DNA from: CAZNVB01 sp964651495
GTDB lineage: Bacteria > Acidobacteriota > Aminicenantia > Aminicenantales > UBA8522
NCBI GenBank assembly: GCA_964651495.1
Contig: CAZYWP010000020.1
Coordinates: 1-30,667, forward strand
Direction of reading: 5' to 3'
Length of the DNA stretch: 30,667 nucleotides
Shown here one piece after another: positions 16,572 through 25,629 of this stretch. The position numbers were made by a program, and so were the translations under genes. The first letter of the stretch is position 1; each line of letters begins with the position of its first letter. Below the pieces are notes generated by a model that was not told the DNA's origin, did not search any database, and was given only the letters and a program-made list of their open reading frames with translations.

Positions 16572-17396
16572 GTGAAAGACAAAGCCAAGGCCGCTCTGAT
16601 CAGCGGCCTGATTCTGTTTCATCTCATCCTGATCTCGCTCCAAGTCCCCAAGGGCGATAAGCCGACATATTTTGAGCGCGGTTTCTTCGCCGTCTTTTCT
16701 CCTCTCCGGAACGGGGTCGTGGCCTTCCTCCGTGGCGGGAAAAACTTCCGCGATAATTACTTTTATTTCCGGGATGTCCAGCGGCAAAACCAGAGCCTGA
16801 GAAACGAGGTCTTCTACCTCCGGCAGGAGAATCAGGTCCTCAGGAACGCCCTGTCGCAATTTCGGGGCGAGAAGGAAATCCAGGAATTGTTCTCGGCGGT
16901 CTCCCGCTCCGTCCTGGCTGCCTCGGTCATCGGGTTCGATTCCGGCCAGATTTACAAATCGGTCACGCTGAACAGGGGATCGCTCGACGGTGTGGCCAAC
17001 GATATGGTCGTCCTGGACCGCCAGGGACGTCTCGTCGGGCGGGTGATCGAGCCGATCACTCTCAAGCAGTCGCGCGTTCAGCTCGTCACCGATGAAGACT
17101 GCGGGGTCGGCGTGAGGTCGGAGCGGTTCCGGGTCATCGGCGTCCTGGCGGGCGACGGCCGGGGCAATTGCCTGATGAGGTATGTCCTCAGGACGAACCG
17201 GGAGGTCGAGACCGGCGAGAGCGTGATCACTTCCGGGTATGACGGCATATATCCGGCCGGAATTCCCGTGGGTAAAGTGATCTCCATCAGCGAGGATGCG
17301 ACGGTCTTCAAGAAGATCATGGTCGAGCCCTATTTCGACTTTTCGGACCTCGACCGGGTGGCCGTGCTGGCCGTCAACCTGAGAGAATTATTTTGA
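16572..17396 (+). CDS. mreC: Rod shape-determining protein MreC
   Basis: 274 residues starting with GTG 6 bp after the mreB stop. A single N-terminal anchor (AALISGLILFHLILISL, about 7-23) is followed by a coiled coil (about 60-95, rich in Gln, Glu, Leu and Arg) and a beta-rich periplasmic domain with GSLDGVANDMVVLDRQGRLVGRV, a typical MreC segment. It links MreB filaments to PBP2 and RodA in the periplasm. mreD starts 12 bp downstream. Confidence 0.94.
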   Translation: MKDKAKAALISGLILFHLILISLQVPKGDKPTYFERGFFAVFSPLRNGVVAFLRGGKNFRDNYFYFRDVQRQNQSLRNEVFYLRQENQVLRNALSQFRGEKEIQELFSAVSRSVLAASVIGFDSGQIYKSVTLNRGSLDGVANDMVVLDRQGRLVGRVIEPITLKQSRVQLVTDEDCGVGVRSERFRVIGVLAGDGRGNCLMRYVLRTNREVETGESVITSGYDGIYPAGIPVGKVISISEDATVFKKIMVEPYFDFSDLDRVAVLAVNLRELF

Positions 17397-17408
17397 AGGA
17401 CACGGTGC

Positions 17409-17888
17409 ATGAGACGCTCTGTTGAACCTCTTCTGGTCATCGCCCTGGCGGTCACCCTGTACTCGGTCCTGGGGAAGATCTCACCCGGCCTTCTGCTCGC
17501 CTGCAATGTTTTCTCCTGGGCCGTGCTCTATTTCAGCCTGCTGAAGCATGAGGTCTTCGGAGCCGTGATGGGGTCCATCTGCGGACTGCTCCAGGATTCT
17601 CTATCCCTGGGTGTTTTTGGTGTGGCCGGTTTGACCAAAACGCTGCTGGGCTTCGGCGCCGGATACATTTCACGAAAGATCAATGTCGCGCCCGCTCCCC
17701 GCAATTTCGTCTTCCTCCTCATCCTGGCGACACTGGAATTGGCCCTTTGGAAGTTCCTTGTCTTCTCCCTTTTCGGAGAAAAATTTACCGTTGGAGGAGG
17801 GGTGACCCTTCTCCAGCCGTTCGTCACGGCGCTCGCCGTCGCGGCTCTGTTCCGGGTCGCCGGGAAGGCCGGCGGGGAGGGCCCTTAA
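17409..17888 (+). CDS. mreD: Rod shape-determining protein MreD
   Basis: 159 residues, highly hydrophobic, with about five membrane spans and little else, as is normal for MreD. GSICGLLQDSLSLGVFGVAGLTKTLLGF (in parts: GSICGLLQDSL, GVFGVAGLTKTLLGF) contains the conserved GLLQD and G-x-x-G-L-x-K-T pattern of the family. Assignment rests on this pattern, the topology and the position between mreC and mrdA. The mrdA start follows 8 bp after the stop. Confidence 0.9.
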   Translation: MRRSVEPLLVIALAVTLYSVLGKISPGLLLACNVFSWAVLYFSLLKHEVFGAVMGSICGLLQDSLSLGVFGVAGLTKTLLGFGAGYISRKINVAPAPRNFVFLLILATLELALWKFLVFSLFGEKFTVGGGVTLLQPFVTALAVAALFRVAGKAGGEGP

Positions 17889-17896
17889 GTCCGACC

Positions 17897-19696
17897 GTGG
17901 AAAAGAACAGGATTTACGAAGACCTCACCCTGGTTCTGTTCAGGGTGCAGAGAACTGGGCTGTTAGTGGCCGGGCTTCTTCTCGGCCTCCTGCTTTTTTA
18001 CTGGAAAATCCAGGTTCTCGATCACAGGAAATACTCCTCTCTCGCCGAAGCCAACCGGACGCGCGAGAGCGTCATTCCCGCCCCGCGCGGCCTGATCACC
18101 GACCGCGCCGGCGTCATCCTGGCCGATAACGCGGCCGGGTTCAAGGCATCGGTTATCCGGGAAAACTGCCGGGATTACGATCAGTCCATCAGGGAGATCG
18201 GCCGGCTGCTGCAGGTCGAGGTCGACGACCTCCGGAATCGGATTGCCAAGTACGCCTCCCTGCCCGCGTTCCGGCCAATCGTGGTCAAGGATAACCTGGA
18301 CCTGCGGGAAGTGGCGCGCATCGAGTCCCGGCGGCTCGAGCTCCCCGAACTGGTCGTCGAGACCGACCCCAGGCGCTATTATCCCTTCGGCAACGTGGCT
18401 GCCCATGTCATCGGCTACCTGCAGGAATTGACGCCGGAGGAAATGAAATCCGGGCAGTACGGGCAGAAGAATCTCGGAGATATGGTCGGGCGGACGGGGG
18501 TCGAGAGGGAGTATGAGTCCCTTCTTGTCGGCCTGGACGGGAAAAAGGCGGAAATCGTGGACAGCCAGGGCCGGGGTCGCGGCGAAATCTCGCGCCAGGA
18601 ACCCGCGCCGGGCCGCGATATCCGCCTCGCCCTGGATTTCGACCTTCAGAAAAAAGCAACCGACCTTCTCGAAGGCCGGGAAGGGGCGATCATCGTTCTC
18701 GACCCGCGCAACGGCGAGGTCCTGGCGCTGGCCAGTTTTCCGACGTACGACCCCAACAAGTTCATCACCCGCTTCACTCCCGAGGAATGGTTGGAGCTGA
18801 TCAACCGGCCCGACCACCCGCTGGAGAACCGGGCTATCCGGGGGCTGTATGCGCCCGGGTCGGTATTCAAGCTGGCCATGGCCCTGGGCGCTCTGGAAGC
18901 CGGCCTGATCGGTGAGCAGACCACTTTTTTCTGTGGCGGGTCGCTTCAGCTCTACGGCCGTCCTTTTGCCTGCTGGAAGGCCGGCGGGCACGGCGTCCTC
19001 AACCTGACAGACGGGATCCGCCACTCCTGCAACGTCTATTTTTATAATGTGGGGCGACGCATGGGCATCGACCGGATCGCCAAGTACGCCAGGCTCCTGG
19101 CCCTGGGCGACCTGACCGGGATCGATCTCCCCGGCGAAAAAGAGGGGCTCATTCCCACGCCGGAGTGGAGCATGAACACGCGCAAGACCGACTGGTATGC
19201 CGGGGAGACCATCTCGGTCTCCATCGGCCAGGGTCCGCTCGTGGTCACGCCGATCCAGATGGCCGTCCACACCGCCCTCGTGGCCAACCGCGGCCGGAAG
19301 GTCACGCCTCATCTTCTCGGCGTTCGTCCGTCGGACGGCCGGGGGGAGTCCGTCGCCTCTCCCACAGCTATTCCTTCTCCCCTCAAACCCCAGACCTTCG
19401 AGACGGTGATCAAGGGAATGTGGAAATGCGTCAATGAAGGAGGCACGGGCCGCGGCGCGGCAGTGGACGGGCTTGATATCTGCGGGAAAACGGGGTCGAC
19501 GCAGATCATCGGCCGGGAACGGGCGGAAAAGCTCGGCCTGCGGATTAAGACCCACTCCTGGTTCACCGGATTCGCTCCCCGCGATCATCCCCGCATCGTC
19601 GTCACCGTTCTGGTGGAATTTGGCGGCATGGGAGGAGCGACCGCGGCCCCCCTGGCCAAGGAACTGTTCGCCCTCTATCGGGAAAAAGATGATTGA
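17897..19696 (+). CDS. mrdA: Penicillin-binding protein 2 (elongation transpeptidase)
   Basis: 599 residues, a class B PBP. One N-terminal membrane anchor (about 19-40) leads into the pedestal domain (with RGLITDRAGVILADN and YYPFGNVAAHVIGY) and then the transpeptidase domain. All three catalytic motifs are intact: S322-V-F-K325, S377-C-N379 and K531-T-G533. It crosslinks peptidoglycan with RodA during elongation. The start is taken as GTG at 17897, 8 bp after mreD; the purine-rich GGGGAGGG is about 15 nt upstream, which is far. Longer in-frame extensions run antiparallel through mreD and lack the anchor at the N-terminus, so they are unlikely. Confidence 0.95.
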   Translation: MEKNRIYEDLTLVLFRVQRTGLLVAGLLLGLLLFYWKIQVLDHRKYSSLAEANRTRESVIPAPRGLITDRAGVILADNAAGFKASVIRENCRDYDQSIREIGRLLQVEVDDLRNRIAKYASLPAFRPIVVKDNLDLREVARIESRRLELPELVVETDPRRYYPFGNVAAHVIGYLQELTPEEMKSGQYGQKNLGDMVGRTGVEREYESLLVGLDGKKAEIVDSQGRGRGEISRQEPAPGRDIRLALDFDLQKKATDLLEGREGAIIVLDPRNGEVLALASFPTYDPNKFITRFTPEEWLELINRPDHPLENRAIRGLYAPGSVFKLAMALGALEAGLIGEQTTFFCGGSLQLYGRPFACWKAGGHGVLNLTDGIRHSCNVYFYNVGRRMGIDRIAKYARLLALGDLTGIDLPGEKEGLIPTPEWSMNTRKTDWYAGETISVSIGQGPLVVTPIQMAVHTALVANRGRKVTPHLLGVRPSDGRGESVASPTAIPSPLKPQTFETVIKGMWKCVNEGGTGRGAAVDGLDICGKTGSTQIIGRERAEKLGLRIKTHSWFTGFAPRDHPRIVVTVLVEFGGMGGATAAPLAKELFALYREKDD

Positions 19697-20777
19697 CCGG
19701 CGCCTTCTCGGCAACATCGACTGGGCTCTGATCAGCCTCGTCCTCCTCAATTCCCTTCTCGGCGTGATGATGATCTACAGCTCCTCCCATTATCTTCCCG
19801 GACAGTATCACCTCAGGCAGCTCTTCTGGATCGGAGTCGGCCTGGCCGCGCTGTTCATCGTCCTGCTCGTAGATTACAAGGTGTTGGTGACTTATGCCTT
19901 CTATTTTTACGGCTTAATCGTCCTCGTCCTCCTGGCCATGCTGGTATTCGGCCAGTTCATCAAGAAAGGGAGCTGGATCCAGCTGCCGTTTTTTCAGGTG
20001 CAGCCCTCCGAGCTGGCCAAGATCGCCGTTATCCTGGTCCTGGCCCAGCTGTTCTCCGAGTATAAGAAGGGCTATGTTTCAAGAAGCGCCGTTTTGGCCA
20101 GCAGCGGTTTGGTGGCCTTTCCTTTCCTGCTCGTCGCCCTGCAGCCGGACCTCGGGACCGCGCTCTGCTATCTTCCCCTTCTTCTCGGGTCGCTGATCCT
20201 GGCCGGGCTGAGGCGGAAAGTCCTGGCCGGGATGGTTCTTCTCGCCGTCCTGGCAGGAGTCGGGGGCTGGAATTTTTATCTCAAGGACTACCAGAAAAAG
20301 AGGCTGGCCACCGTCGTCTTCCCGGGCAAAGATCCGCGGGGCTCCGGCTACCATGTCCTCCAGTCCAAGATCGCCATCGGCTCGGGTGGCCTATTGGGGA
20401 AAGGGTTTAAAAAAGGGAGCCAGAGCCAGCTCAAATTCCTTCCCGCCCGGCACACCGATTTCGTTTTCTCGGTGATCGGGGAGGAATTCGGGTTCGCCGG
20501 CGCGGCCGTCGTCCTGTTCATCTATTCCGTCTTCCTTCTGCGGCTGTTCCGCTCCGCTGCGAAAGCGCGGGACCGGACGGGCGTTTATATTATTTTCATG
20601 GTCAGCCTGATGATCGCCTTCCAGCTCGTCGTCAACGTGGCCATGGTCATCGGCATTTTTCCGATCATCGGAATCCCTCTTCCGCTGCTCAGCTATGGAG
20701 GGTCATCGCTCCTGTCCAATTTTCTGGGCTTGGGCCTGGTCCTGAACGTGAAGATGAGACGGTTCGTCAATATCTGA
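19689..20777 (+). CDS. rodA: Peptidoglycan glycosyltransferase RodA (SEDS family)
   Basis: 362 residues with about ten membrane spans. The SEDS motifs are clear: the catalytic Asp257 lies in LPARHTDFVFSVIGEEFG, and IGIPLPLLSYGGSSLLSNF near the C-terminus is the classic RodA/FtsW ending. It polymerises lipid II glycan strands for the PBP2 complex. The ATG overlaps the end of mrdA by 8 bp, suggesting coupled translation. RodA rather than FtsW is chosen because of the mre/mrdA context. Confidence 0.96.
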   Translation: MIDRRLLGNIDWALISLVLLNSLLGVMMIYSSSHYLPGQYHLRQLFWIGVGLAALFIVLLVDYKVLVTYAFYFYGLIVLVLLAMLVFGQFIKKGSWIQLPFFQVQPSELAKIAVILVLAQLFSEYKKGYVSRSAVLASSGLVAFPFLLVALQPDLGTALCYLPLLLGSLILAGLRRKVLAGMVLLAVLAGVGGWNFYLKDYQKKRLATVVFPGKDPRGSGYHVLQSKIAIGSGGLLGKGFKKGSQSQLKFLPARHTDFVFSVIGEEFGFAGAAVVLFIYSVFLLRLFRSAAKARDRTGVYIIFMVSLMIAFQLVVNVAMVIGIFPIIGIPLPLLSYGGSSLLSNFLGLGLVLNVKMRRFVNI

Positions 20778-20811
20778 GCGCGCGGCCGCCCGCCGTCTGA
20801 GCTCGCTGAAA

Positions 20812-23379
20812 ATGATGCGCCAACGGTTGGAATACATCCTCAGGGAGGTGGAGAAACCCGGGCGGTATATCGGAGGCGAGTGGAATGCCATCCGCAAGGA
20901 CCCGGCCCGGGCCGAGGTGAAGATCGCCCTGGCTTTTCCCGATGTCTATGAGATCGGGATGTCCTACCTGGGGCAAAAAATCCTGTATTCGGTGCTCAAC
21001 GGGCATCCCGGCGTCCTGGCCGAGAGGGTTTTCGCGCCCTGGCCGGACATGGAGGAGAAGCTCCGGTCCGCCGGGGCGCCGATCTTTTCCCTGGAGAATA
21101 AAATCCCCCTGCGCGAATTCGACATCATCGGGTTCTCGCTTCTCTACGAGCTCAACTATTCCAACATCCTGACCATCCTCGACCTCGCCGGCATCCCCTT
21201 TTTCGCCGCGGAGCGAGGCGGCGATTTCCCTCTGCTGATCGCCGGCGGGCCGGCCTGCTTCAACCCCGAGCCGGTTTCGGATATTTTCGATGCGATCTTT
21301 CTCGGAGACGGTGAGGAGGGTTTCCTCGAGATCGCCGCAAAAGTCAAGCAGCTGCGGAAGAAGAGGGCCGGGCGGGAGGAAATTTTGCGCGGGCTGGCCG
21401 AGATTCCCGGAATCTATGTGCCCCGGTTCTATGATCTTGACCGGCCCTCCGGCTCAGGCTTGATAGCGCGCCGTCCGGGTCGGGGAGGGCCCTGGCCGAT
21501 CAAGAAGAGGGCCTTGACTTCTCTCGGCGCCAAGACCTTCCCCGAGAAAATCATCGTCCCCGACATCCAGGCCGTGTTTGACCGGGTGGCCGTCGAGGTG
21601 GCCAGGGGCTGTCCCCAAAGGTGCCGTTTTTGCCAGGCGGCGAGCATCTATTTTCCCTTCCGGGTCATGGACTCGACGTCCGCCGTCAACATGGTCCGGA
21701 GGAGCCTGACCTCCACGGGCTATGAAGATGTCTCGCTCTCCGCGCTTTCGATCAGCGATTACCCTGACCTGGAAGAAATGGTGGAGAGCCTCATGTCCGT
21801 TCTTTCCCCGCAGAAGATCTCCCTTTCTCTTTCCTCCCTTCGACCCACCGGGCTTTCGCCCGCCGTTGCCGAAAGTATCCTGAGGGTGCGGAAAACAGGT
21901 TTTACTCTCGTCCCCGAGGCCGGGACCGATCGACTCCGCGCCGTGATCAATAAGAACCTGAATAACCGGGAGATCCTCGCCGCCGCGGCCAACGCCTTCG
22001 GCCGGGGATGGCGACTGCTCAAGCTCTATTTCATGATCGGCCTGCCCACCGAGACGCAGGACGACCTGCGGGGCATAGTCGACCTGGTGGGGGAGATCGT
22101 CCGGCTGGGACGGGACATCATGAAGGCGCCGCCGCGCCTCAACCTCAGCCTGTCTTCCTTCATTCCGAAGCCGCACACGCCGTTCCAATGGTTGGCCATG
22201 GAGGAAGAAGAGGCGTTGTTGGAGAAGCAGAGGTTTGTGCGGTCGGCGCTGCGGCGTTATCCTTCAGTCAAGGTCAAGGATCATCCCACCCGGGTTTCGG
22301 TCCTGGAGGGGGTCTTTTCCCGGGGCGACCGGAGGCTGGGACCGGTCCTGGTCCAGGCCTGGAGACGGGGAGCGCGGTTCGACAGCTGGAAAGACCGTTT
22401 TTCCTTTCCCGCTTGGGAAGAGGCGTTTTCTGCTGAGGGTCTTGACTGCCGGCTTTATCTTGGCCCCCTGGATACTAAGGCTCCGCTCCCATGGGATCAT
22501 ATCGACCCGGGGATCAGGAGAGACCATTTCCTGGCCGAAATGAACAAGGCGTTGCGCGGTGAGCCGACGCCGTCCTGTCTCGAGATGTCGTGTTCCGACT
22601 GCAATGGCTGCGACCCGGGTCTTCGGCTGAAGAGAAAATTCGCCACGCCGAGGAGGACGATGCCTCGCCGGGAGCCGGAGTTCGGGAAAAAAACGGATCA
22701 ACCGCTCCGCTACGAAATAGTTTACGCGAAAGCTGGGACGGCGCGCTACCTTTCGCACCGCGACCTGACCAACCATCTTCAGAGGGCTTTCCGGCGGGCG
22801 GGAATCGAGACCGCCTTTTCCGGAGGGTTCCACCCAAAGATGATCTTTTCCTACGCCCCGGCCCTGGCCTTGGGCATGGAGGGAAAGGCGGAGATCCTGG
22901 AGTTCAGAGCGGCCCGGGACTTCGAACCCGGGCGCTTCATCCGGCGTCTGAACCGGTTTGTCCGCTCGGGCATCCGGGTCTCCGGCCTGCGGAGCCTGGG
23001 GGACACGGTTCCGCCCTTGAGCCGGAGGATCACGGGAACCCTCTTCTCCATCAGTCTCGGAGACAGGGAGGTGAGCGAAGCGCTGGAGAGGAGAAAAAGC
23101 GAGCGAGGAGCCGTAGGGCAGGATGACCGGAGTTTCCTGGAAAAAGAAATGGTGGCCGCTCTAAGCGGCGCTCAGGAGCCCCCGGTTCGGTTCTGGGTGG
23201 ACCGGAGGAGGCGGCGGCTCTTACTGAGCCTGCCCCAGCGCAGCGGGGGCGGGCCCCGCCCCCAGGATATCGTCGCCGCCGTCTTCGGGCTCGCTCACCC
23301 GAGTTTCTATCTGACAAGAGAGGGGTTTATTTTCGCCGGGGGTGAATCGCGACAGGACCCGCCCCCATCACGGAAATAG
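20812..23379 (+). CDS. Radical SAM protein (TIGR03960 type) fused to DUF2344
   Basis: 855 residues in two parts. The first (1 to about 620) has an N-terminal B12-binding-like half and a radical SAM core with Cys267-x3-Cys271-x2-Cys274 (CPQRCRFC), then a Cys-rich tail with Cys589, Cys594, Cys597 and Cys600 that could hold another metal centre. The second (from about 632, LRYEIVYAKAGTARYLSHRDL and FSGGFHPKMIFSYAPALALG) is the TIGR03936/DUF2344 domain, a separate gene in many Clostridia. In those genomes the pair stands between the mre/rod genes and ribonuclease G with rplU, hinting at a tRNA- or ribosome-linked role; the function is unknown. Here it is one fused gene 34 bp after rodA and ribonuclease G does not follow. 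The start is one of two consecutive ATGs; the ribosome site is weak. Confidence 0.88.
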   Translation: MMRQRLEYILREVEKPGRYIGGEWNAIRKDPARAEVKIALAFPDVYEIGMSYLGQKILYSVLNGHPGVLAERVFAPWPDMEEKLRSAGAPIFSLENKIPLREFDIIGFSLLYELNYSNILTILDLAGIPFFAAERGGDFPLLIAGGPACFNPEPVSDIFDAIFLGDGEEGFLEIAAKVKQLRKKRAGREEILRGLAEIPGIYVPRFYDLDRPSGSGLIARRPGRGGPWPIKKRALTSLGAKTFPEKIIVPDIQAVFDRVAVEVARGCPQRCRFCQAASIYFPFRVMDSTSAVNMVRRSLTSTGYEDVSLSALSISDYPDLEEMVESLMSVLSPQKISLSLSSLRPTGLSPAVAESILRVRKTGFTLVPEAGTDRLRAVINKNLNNREILAAAANAFGRGWRLLKLYFMIGLPTETQDDLRGIVDLVGEIVRLGRDIMKAPPRLNLSLSSFIPKPHTPFQWLAMEEEEALLEKQRFVRSALRRYPSVKVKDHPTRVSVLEGVFSRGDRRLGPVLVQAWRRGARFDSWKDRFSFPAWEEAFSAEGLDCRLYLGPLDTKAPLPWDHIDPGIRRDHFLAEMNKALRGEPTPSCLEMSCSDCNGCDPGLRLKRKFATPRRTMPRREPEFGKKTDQPLRYEIVYAKAGTARYLSHRDLTNHLQRAFRRAGIETAFSGGFHPKMIFSYAPALALGMEGKAEILEFRAARDFEPGRFIRRLNRFVRSGIRVSGLRSLGDTVPPLSRRITGTLFSISLGDREVSEALERRKSERGAVGQDDRSFLEKEMVAALSGAQEPPVRFWVDRRRRRLLLSLPQRSGGGPRPQDIVAAVFGLAHPSFYLTREGFIFAGGESRQDPPPSRK

Positions 23380-23405
23380 ATATACAATCGCCGGCCGCAA
23401 AGGAA

Positions 23406-23433
23406 TTGACTTCATCCCGGCTTACATTATATA
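23406..23433 (+). promoter_or_regulatory. Promoter for the acyl-CoA dehydrogenase gene
   Basis: TTGACT at 23406-23411, a 16-nt spacer, and TATATA at 23428-23433 (or TATAAG with 18 nt). Transcription near 23441 leaves a leader of about 40 nt with AGAGGAGG before the GTG start. This separates the gene from the radical SAM transcription unit. Confidence 0.65.
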
Positions 23434-23480
23434 AGGGGAAAGGTCTGAGATCAGCGAGACTTTCTAGAGAGGAGGAAACC

Positions 23481-24629
23481 GTGATTGATTTCAGCTTGAC
23501 CGAAGAACAGGAGGCGCTCCAGGGAATGGCCCGGGAGTTCGCCCAGAAAGAGATGAAGCCCGCGGCCGCAAAGTATGATAGGGGCGATGAATTTCCCGAG
23601 GATATCATGAAGAAAGCATTCGAGGCCGGGTTCATCACCTGCAACATCCCCCAGGAATACGATGGGGGAGGGCTGAAAGAGCTCGATATCGCCCTCATCA
23701 GCGAGGAACTGGCCGCCGGCTGCGCCGGCATGTTCACCACGATCATGGCCAGTTCGCTGGCCTTCACTCCGATCATCCTCTTCGGGAGCGACGAGCAGAA
23801 GAATAAATTCCTCACTCCTTTCACCAAGAAGATGTCGTTCGCGGCCTTCTGCCTGACCGAAAGAGAGGCCGGCTCGGATGCCGGCGCCACCAAGACGCGG
23901 GCCCTCCGCGACGGTGACCACTATGTCATCAACGGCTCCAAGTGCTTTATCACCAACGGAGGTATCGCCAGCCTCTATGTCGTTTTCGCTCTAACCGACC
24001 CCGATAAGGGAATCCGCGGCGTGAGCGCCGTCGTCGTGCCGCGAGAGACACCGGGAATCACCATCGGCAAGGAAGAGGATAAACTGGGGCACCGGGCCTC
24101 TAACACCACCGAACTCTTTTTCGAGGACGTGCGGGTGCCCGTCGAGAACCTGCTGGCCAGGGAGGGTATGGGATTCATCGTGGCCATGAAGACCCTGGAC
24201 AAGACCCGTGCTTCGGTCGGAGCCGCCGGCGTCGGGGTGGCCAGGACCGCGCTGGAGCACGCCATCGAGTACGCCAAGACGCGGATCCAGTTCGGGAAGC
24301 CGATCGCCACCTTCCAGAACATCGCCTTCAAGATCGCCCAGATGGCCATGGACGTCAATGCCGCCCGGCATCTCGTCTGGCATTCGGCCTGGCTGATGGA
24401 CCGGGGCAAGCCCTGCGGGAAAGAGTCGGCTATGGCCAAGTGCTTCGGGTCGGACGTGGCCATGCGGACCACGGTCGAAGCCCTGCAGATTTTCGGGGGG
24501 TACGGTTATATGAAGGATTATCCGATGGAAAAGCTGATGCGGGACGCCAAGCTTCTCCAGATCTATGAGGGGACGAACGAGATTCAGCGGCTGGTCATTT
24601 CCCGCGAGGTGATCGGCCCGATCAAATAA
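23481..24629 (+). CDS. Acyl-CoA dehydrogenase, short-chain (butyryl-CoA dehydrogenase-like)
   Basis: 382 residues, FAD-dependent acyl-CoA dehydrogenase of the usual length. Motifs: AFCLTEREAGSDAGATKTRA (flavin/substrate loop, about 117-136), FITNGG, and the C-terminal signature with the catalytic base Glu363 in IYEGTNEIQRLVISR. Glu at this place is that of short- and medium-chain enzymes, not isovaleryl- or long-chain ones. It would oxidise a short acyl-CoA to the enoyl-CoA, passing electrons to an electron-transfer flavoprotein not seen here. The GTG start has GGAGG 5 nt upstream. A butyryl-CoA substrate would suit the IcmAB mutase 13 kb away, but that link is inferred. Confidence 0.92.
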   Translation: MIDFSLTEEQEALQGMAREFAQKEMKPAAAKYDRGDEFPEDIMKKAFEAGFITCNIPQEYDGGGLKELDIALISEELAAGCAGMFTTIMASSLAFTPIILFGSDEQKNKFLTPFTKKMSFAAFCLTEREAGSDAGATKTRALRDGDHYVINGSKCFITNGGIASLYVVFALTDPDKGIRGVSAVVVPRETPGITIGKEEDKLGHRASNTTELFFEDVRVPVENLLAREGMGFIVAMKTLDKTRASVGAAGVGVARTALEHAIEYAKTRIQFGKPIATFQNIAFKIAQMAMDVNAARHLVWHSAWLMDRGKPCGKESAMAKCFGSDVAMRTTVEALQIFGGYGYMKDYPMEKLMRDAKLLQIYEGTNEIQRLVISREVIGPIK

Positions 24630-24641
24630 TTGTCTTAGCGG

Positions 24642-25127
24642 TCAGCGGCCGCCGGTTTTTTTCTGCAGGATCTCCCAGAGGTCGCCTTCCACCGACAGAC
24701 GGGGCGTCTCGATGATGCGTCCGGCCTCCTGGTTGCGGAAACGGATGATGAAAGTCGGGACGCGCTCGATATTCTTACCGGCGGTGTATTTCGGACGGTC
24801 CTCGCGCGCCCGCGGAATCCCGGTGTATGTTGCCCGGATTAACGGGTTTTGGACCATGTCCATGACCTTGAAAAAGGCGCTGACGTGCTGACGGCAGTCG
24901 GGGCACCACGTTCCCAGGAAGATCTCGATCTCCACTTCTTCATTAATCGCCTGGAGCCGGCCGACGGTGTCAAGGTCGGGGGAATAGGCCTCGACCATGG
25001 CCTTCCATTCGGGGAGGCCGGCCAGAATCTTCTCCCGGGTCAACGGGCCGACGAGCTCGACCTGAGCGGGGCTGTTATGGCCGGCCAGCAGGATACCCAA
25101 TATAAGAAAAACGATTCTGGAATTCAC
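24642..25127 (-). CDS. Secreted thioredoxin-like protein with a CPDC motif
   Basis: 161 residues from a GTG start chosen because it gives a clean signal peptide (NSRIVFLILGILLAGHNSPAQ, cleavage probably near AQ) and does not overlap exbD; an ATG 81 bp upstream would overlap exbD by 50 bp and place a charged stretch before the signal. The mature part has a thioredoxin-fold pattern with the redox motif CPDC inside GTWCPDCRQHV, and a later cis-Pro-like segment ERVPTFIIRFRNQEAGRI. It should be a periplasmic thiol-disulfide protein or a related dithiol-dependent binding protein. The partner is unknown. It lies 31 bp after exbD in one direction, so the two are probably co-transcribed. Confidence 0.75.
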   Translation of the reverse strand: MNSRIVFLILGILLAGHNSPAQVELVGPLTREKILAGLPEWKAMVEAYSPDLDTVGRLQAINEEVEIEIFLGTWCPDCRQHVSAFFKVMDMVQNPLIRATYTGIPRAREDRPKYTAGKNIERVPTFIIRFRNQEAGRIIETPRLSVEGDLWEILQKKTGGR

Positions 25128-25158
25128 CTGGGAATTGGGGCGGGAGCGAGAAGAAAGC

Positions 25159-25560
25159 TCAGGTCCCTTCCTCTTCCGTAAAGTATTCCGGGATGATGCC
25201 GAGAACATCCACCCCGGCCCCCTTGGCGATATCGATCACCTCGATAACCCGGCTGTAGGGGATCTTGGCATCGGCGCGGATGAAGATGGTCTTGTCCTGA
25301 CGGGCGGAATAAATTCGTCTTAGCTCTTCCTGGAGGACTTTGAGCTCCACGGCCGTCTGGTTGATCAGGACGGTAGCGTCCTTTTTAATGGTCAGGACGA
25401 TCAACCCGGTGGGCATTCCGCCGCTCGTGTCGGTCGAAGTCTCGGGTAGTTTGATATCGATCCCTTTCTGGACGATAGGCGTGATGACCATAAAAATGAT
25501 CAGGAGAACGAGCAAGACATCGCAAAGAGGGACAACGTTAGGCTCAGCTTTAGTCGCCAT
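25159..25560 (-). CDS. exbD: ExbD/TolR-type biopolymer transport protein
   Basis: 133 residues: a short cytoplasmic N-terminus, one membrane helix (VVPLCDVLLVLLIIFMVITPI) with the proton-path Asp14 at its start, then a periplasmic domain with the KLPE segment and a C-terminal ligand-like domain (KTIFIRADAKIPYSRVIEVID). It would use the proton gradient with an ExbB/TolQ partner to energise an outer-membrane process. No exbB or tonB gene is in the window, so the partner is elsewhere. The start is at MATKAEP with AAGGAGG 6-7 nt upstream, preferred over an ATG 12 codons earlier. A promoter lies just before, back to back with the one for the TIGR04076 gene. Confidence 0.9.
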   Translation of the reverse strand: MATKAEPNVVPLCDVLLVLLIIFMVITPIVQKGIDIKLPETSTDTSGGMPTGLIVLTIKKDATVLINQTAVELKVLQEELRRIYSARQDKTIFIRADAKIPYSRVIEVIDIAKGAGVDVLGIIPEYFTEEEGT

Positions 25561-25594
25561 ATTGGCCTCCTTATGATCTACAATCGGGAGCTTC

Positions 25595-25624
25595 ATTTTA
25601 TTCCAAACATTTTCCCTTTGTCAA
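25595..25624 (-). promoter_or_regulatory. Promoter for exbD and the thioredoxin-like gene
   Basis: On the minus strand TTGACA (25619-25624, perfect), an 18-nt spacer, and TAAAAT (25595-25600). Start near 25588, leader about 28 nt. Confidence 0.6.
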
Positions 25625-25629
25625 TGAAT

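Noticed and set aside
17963..19750. Antisense frame of 595 codons over mrdA
   Set aside because: The sense frame has all three penicillin-binding motifs; the antisense frame is a shadow.
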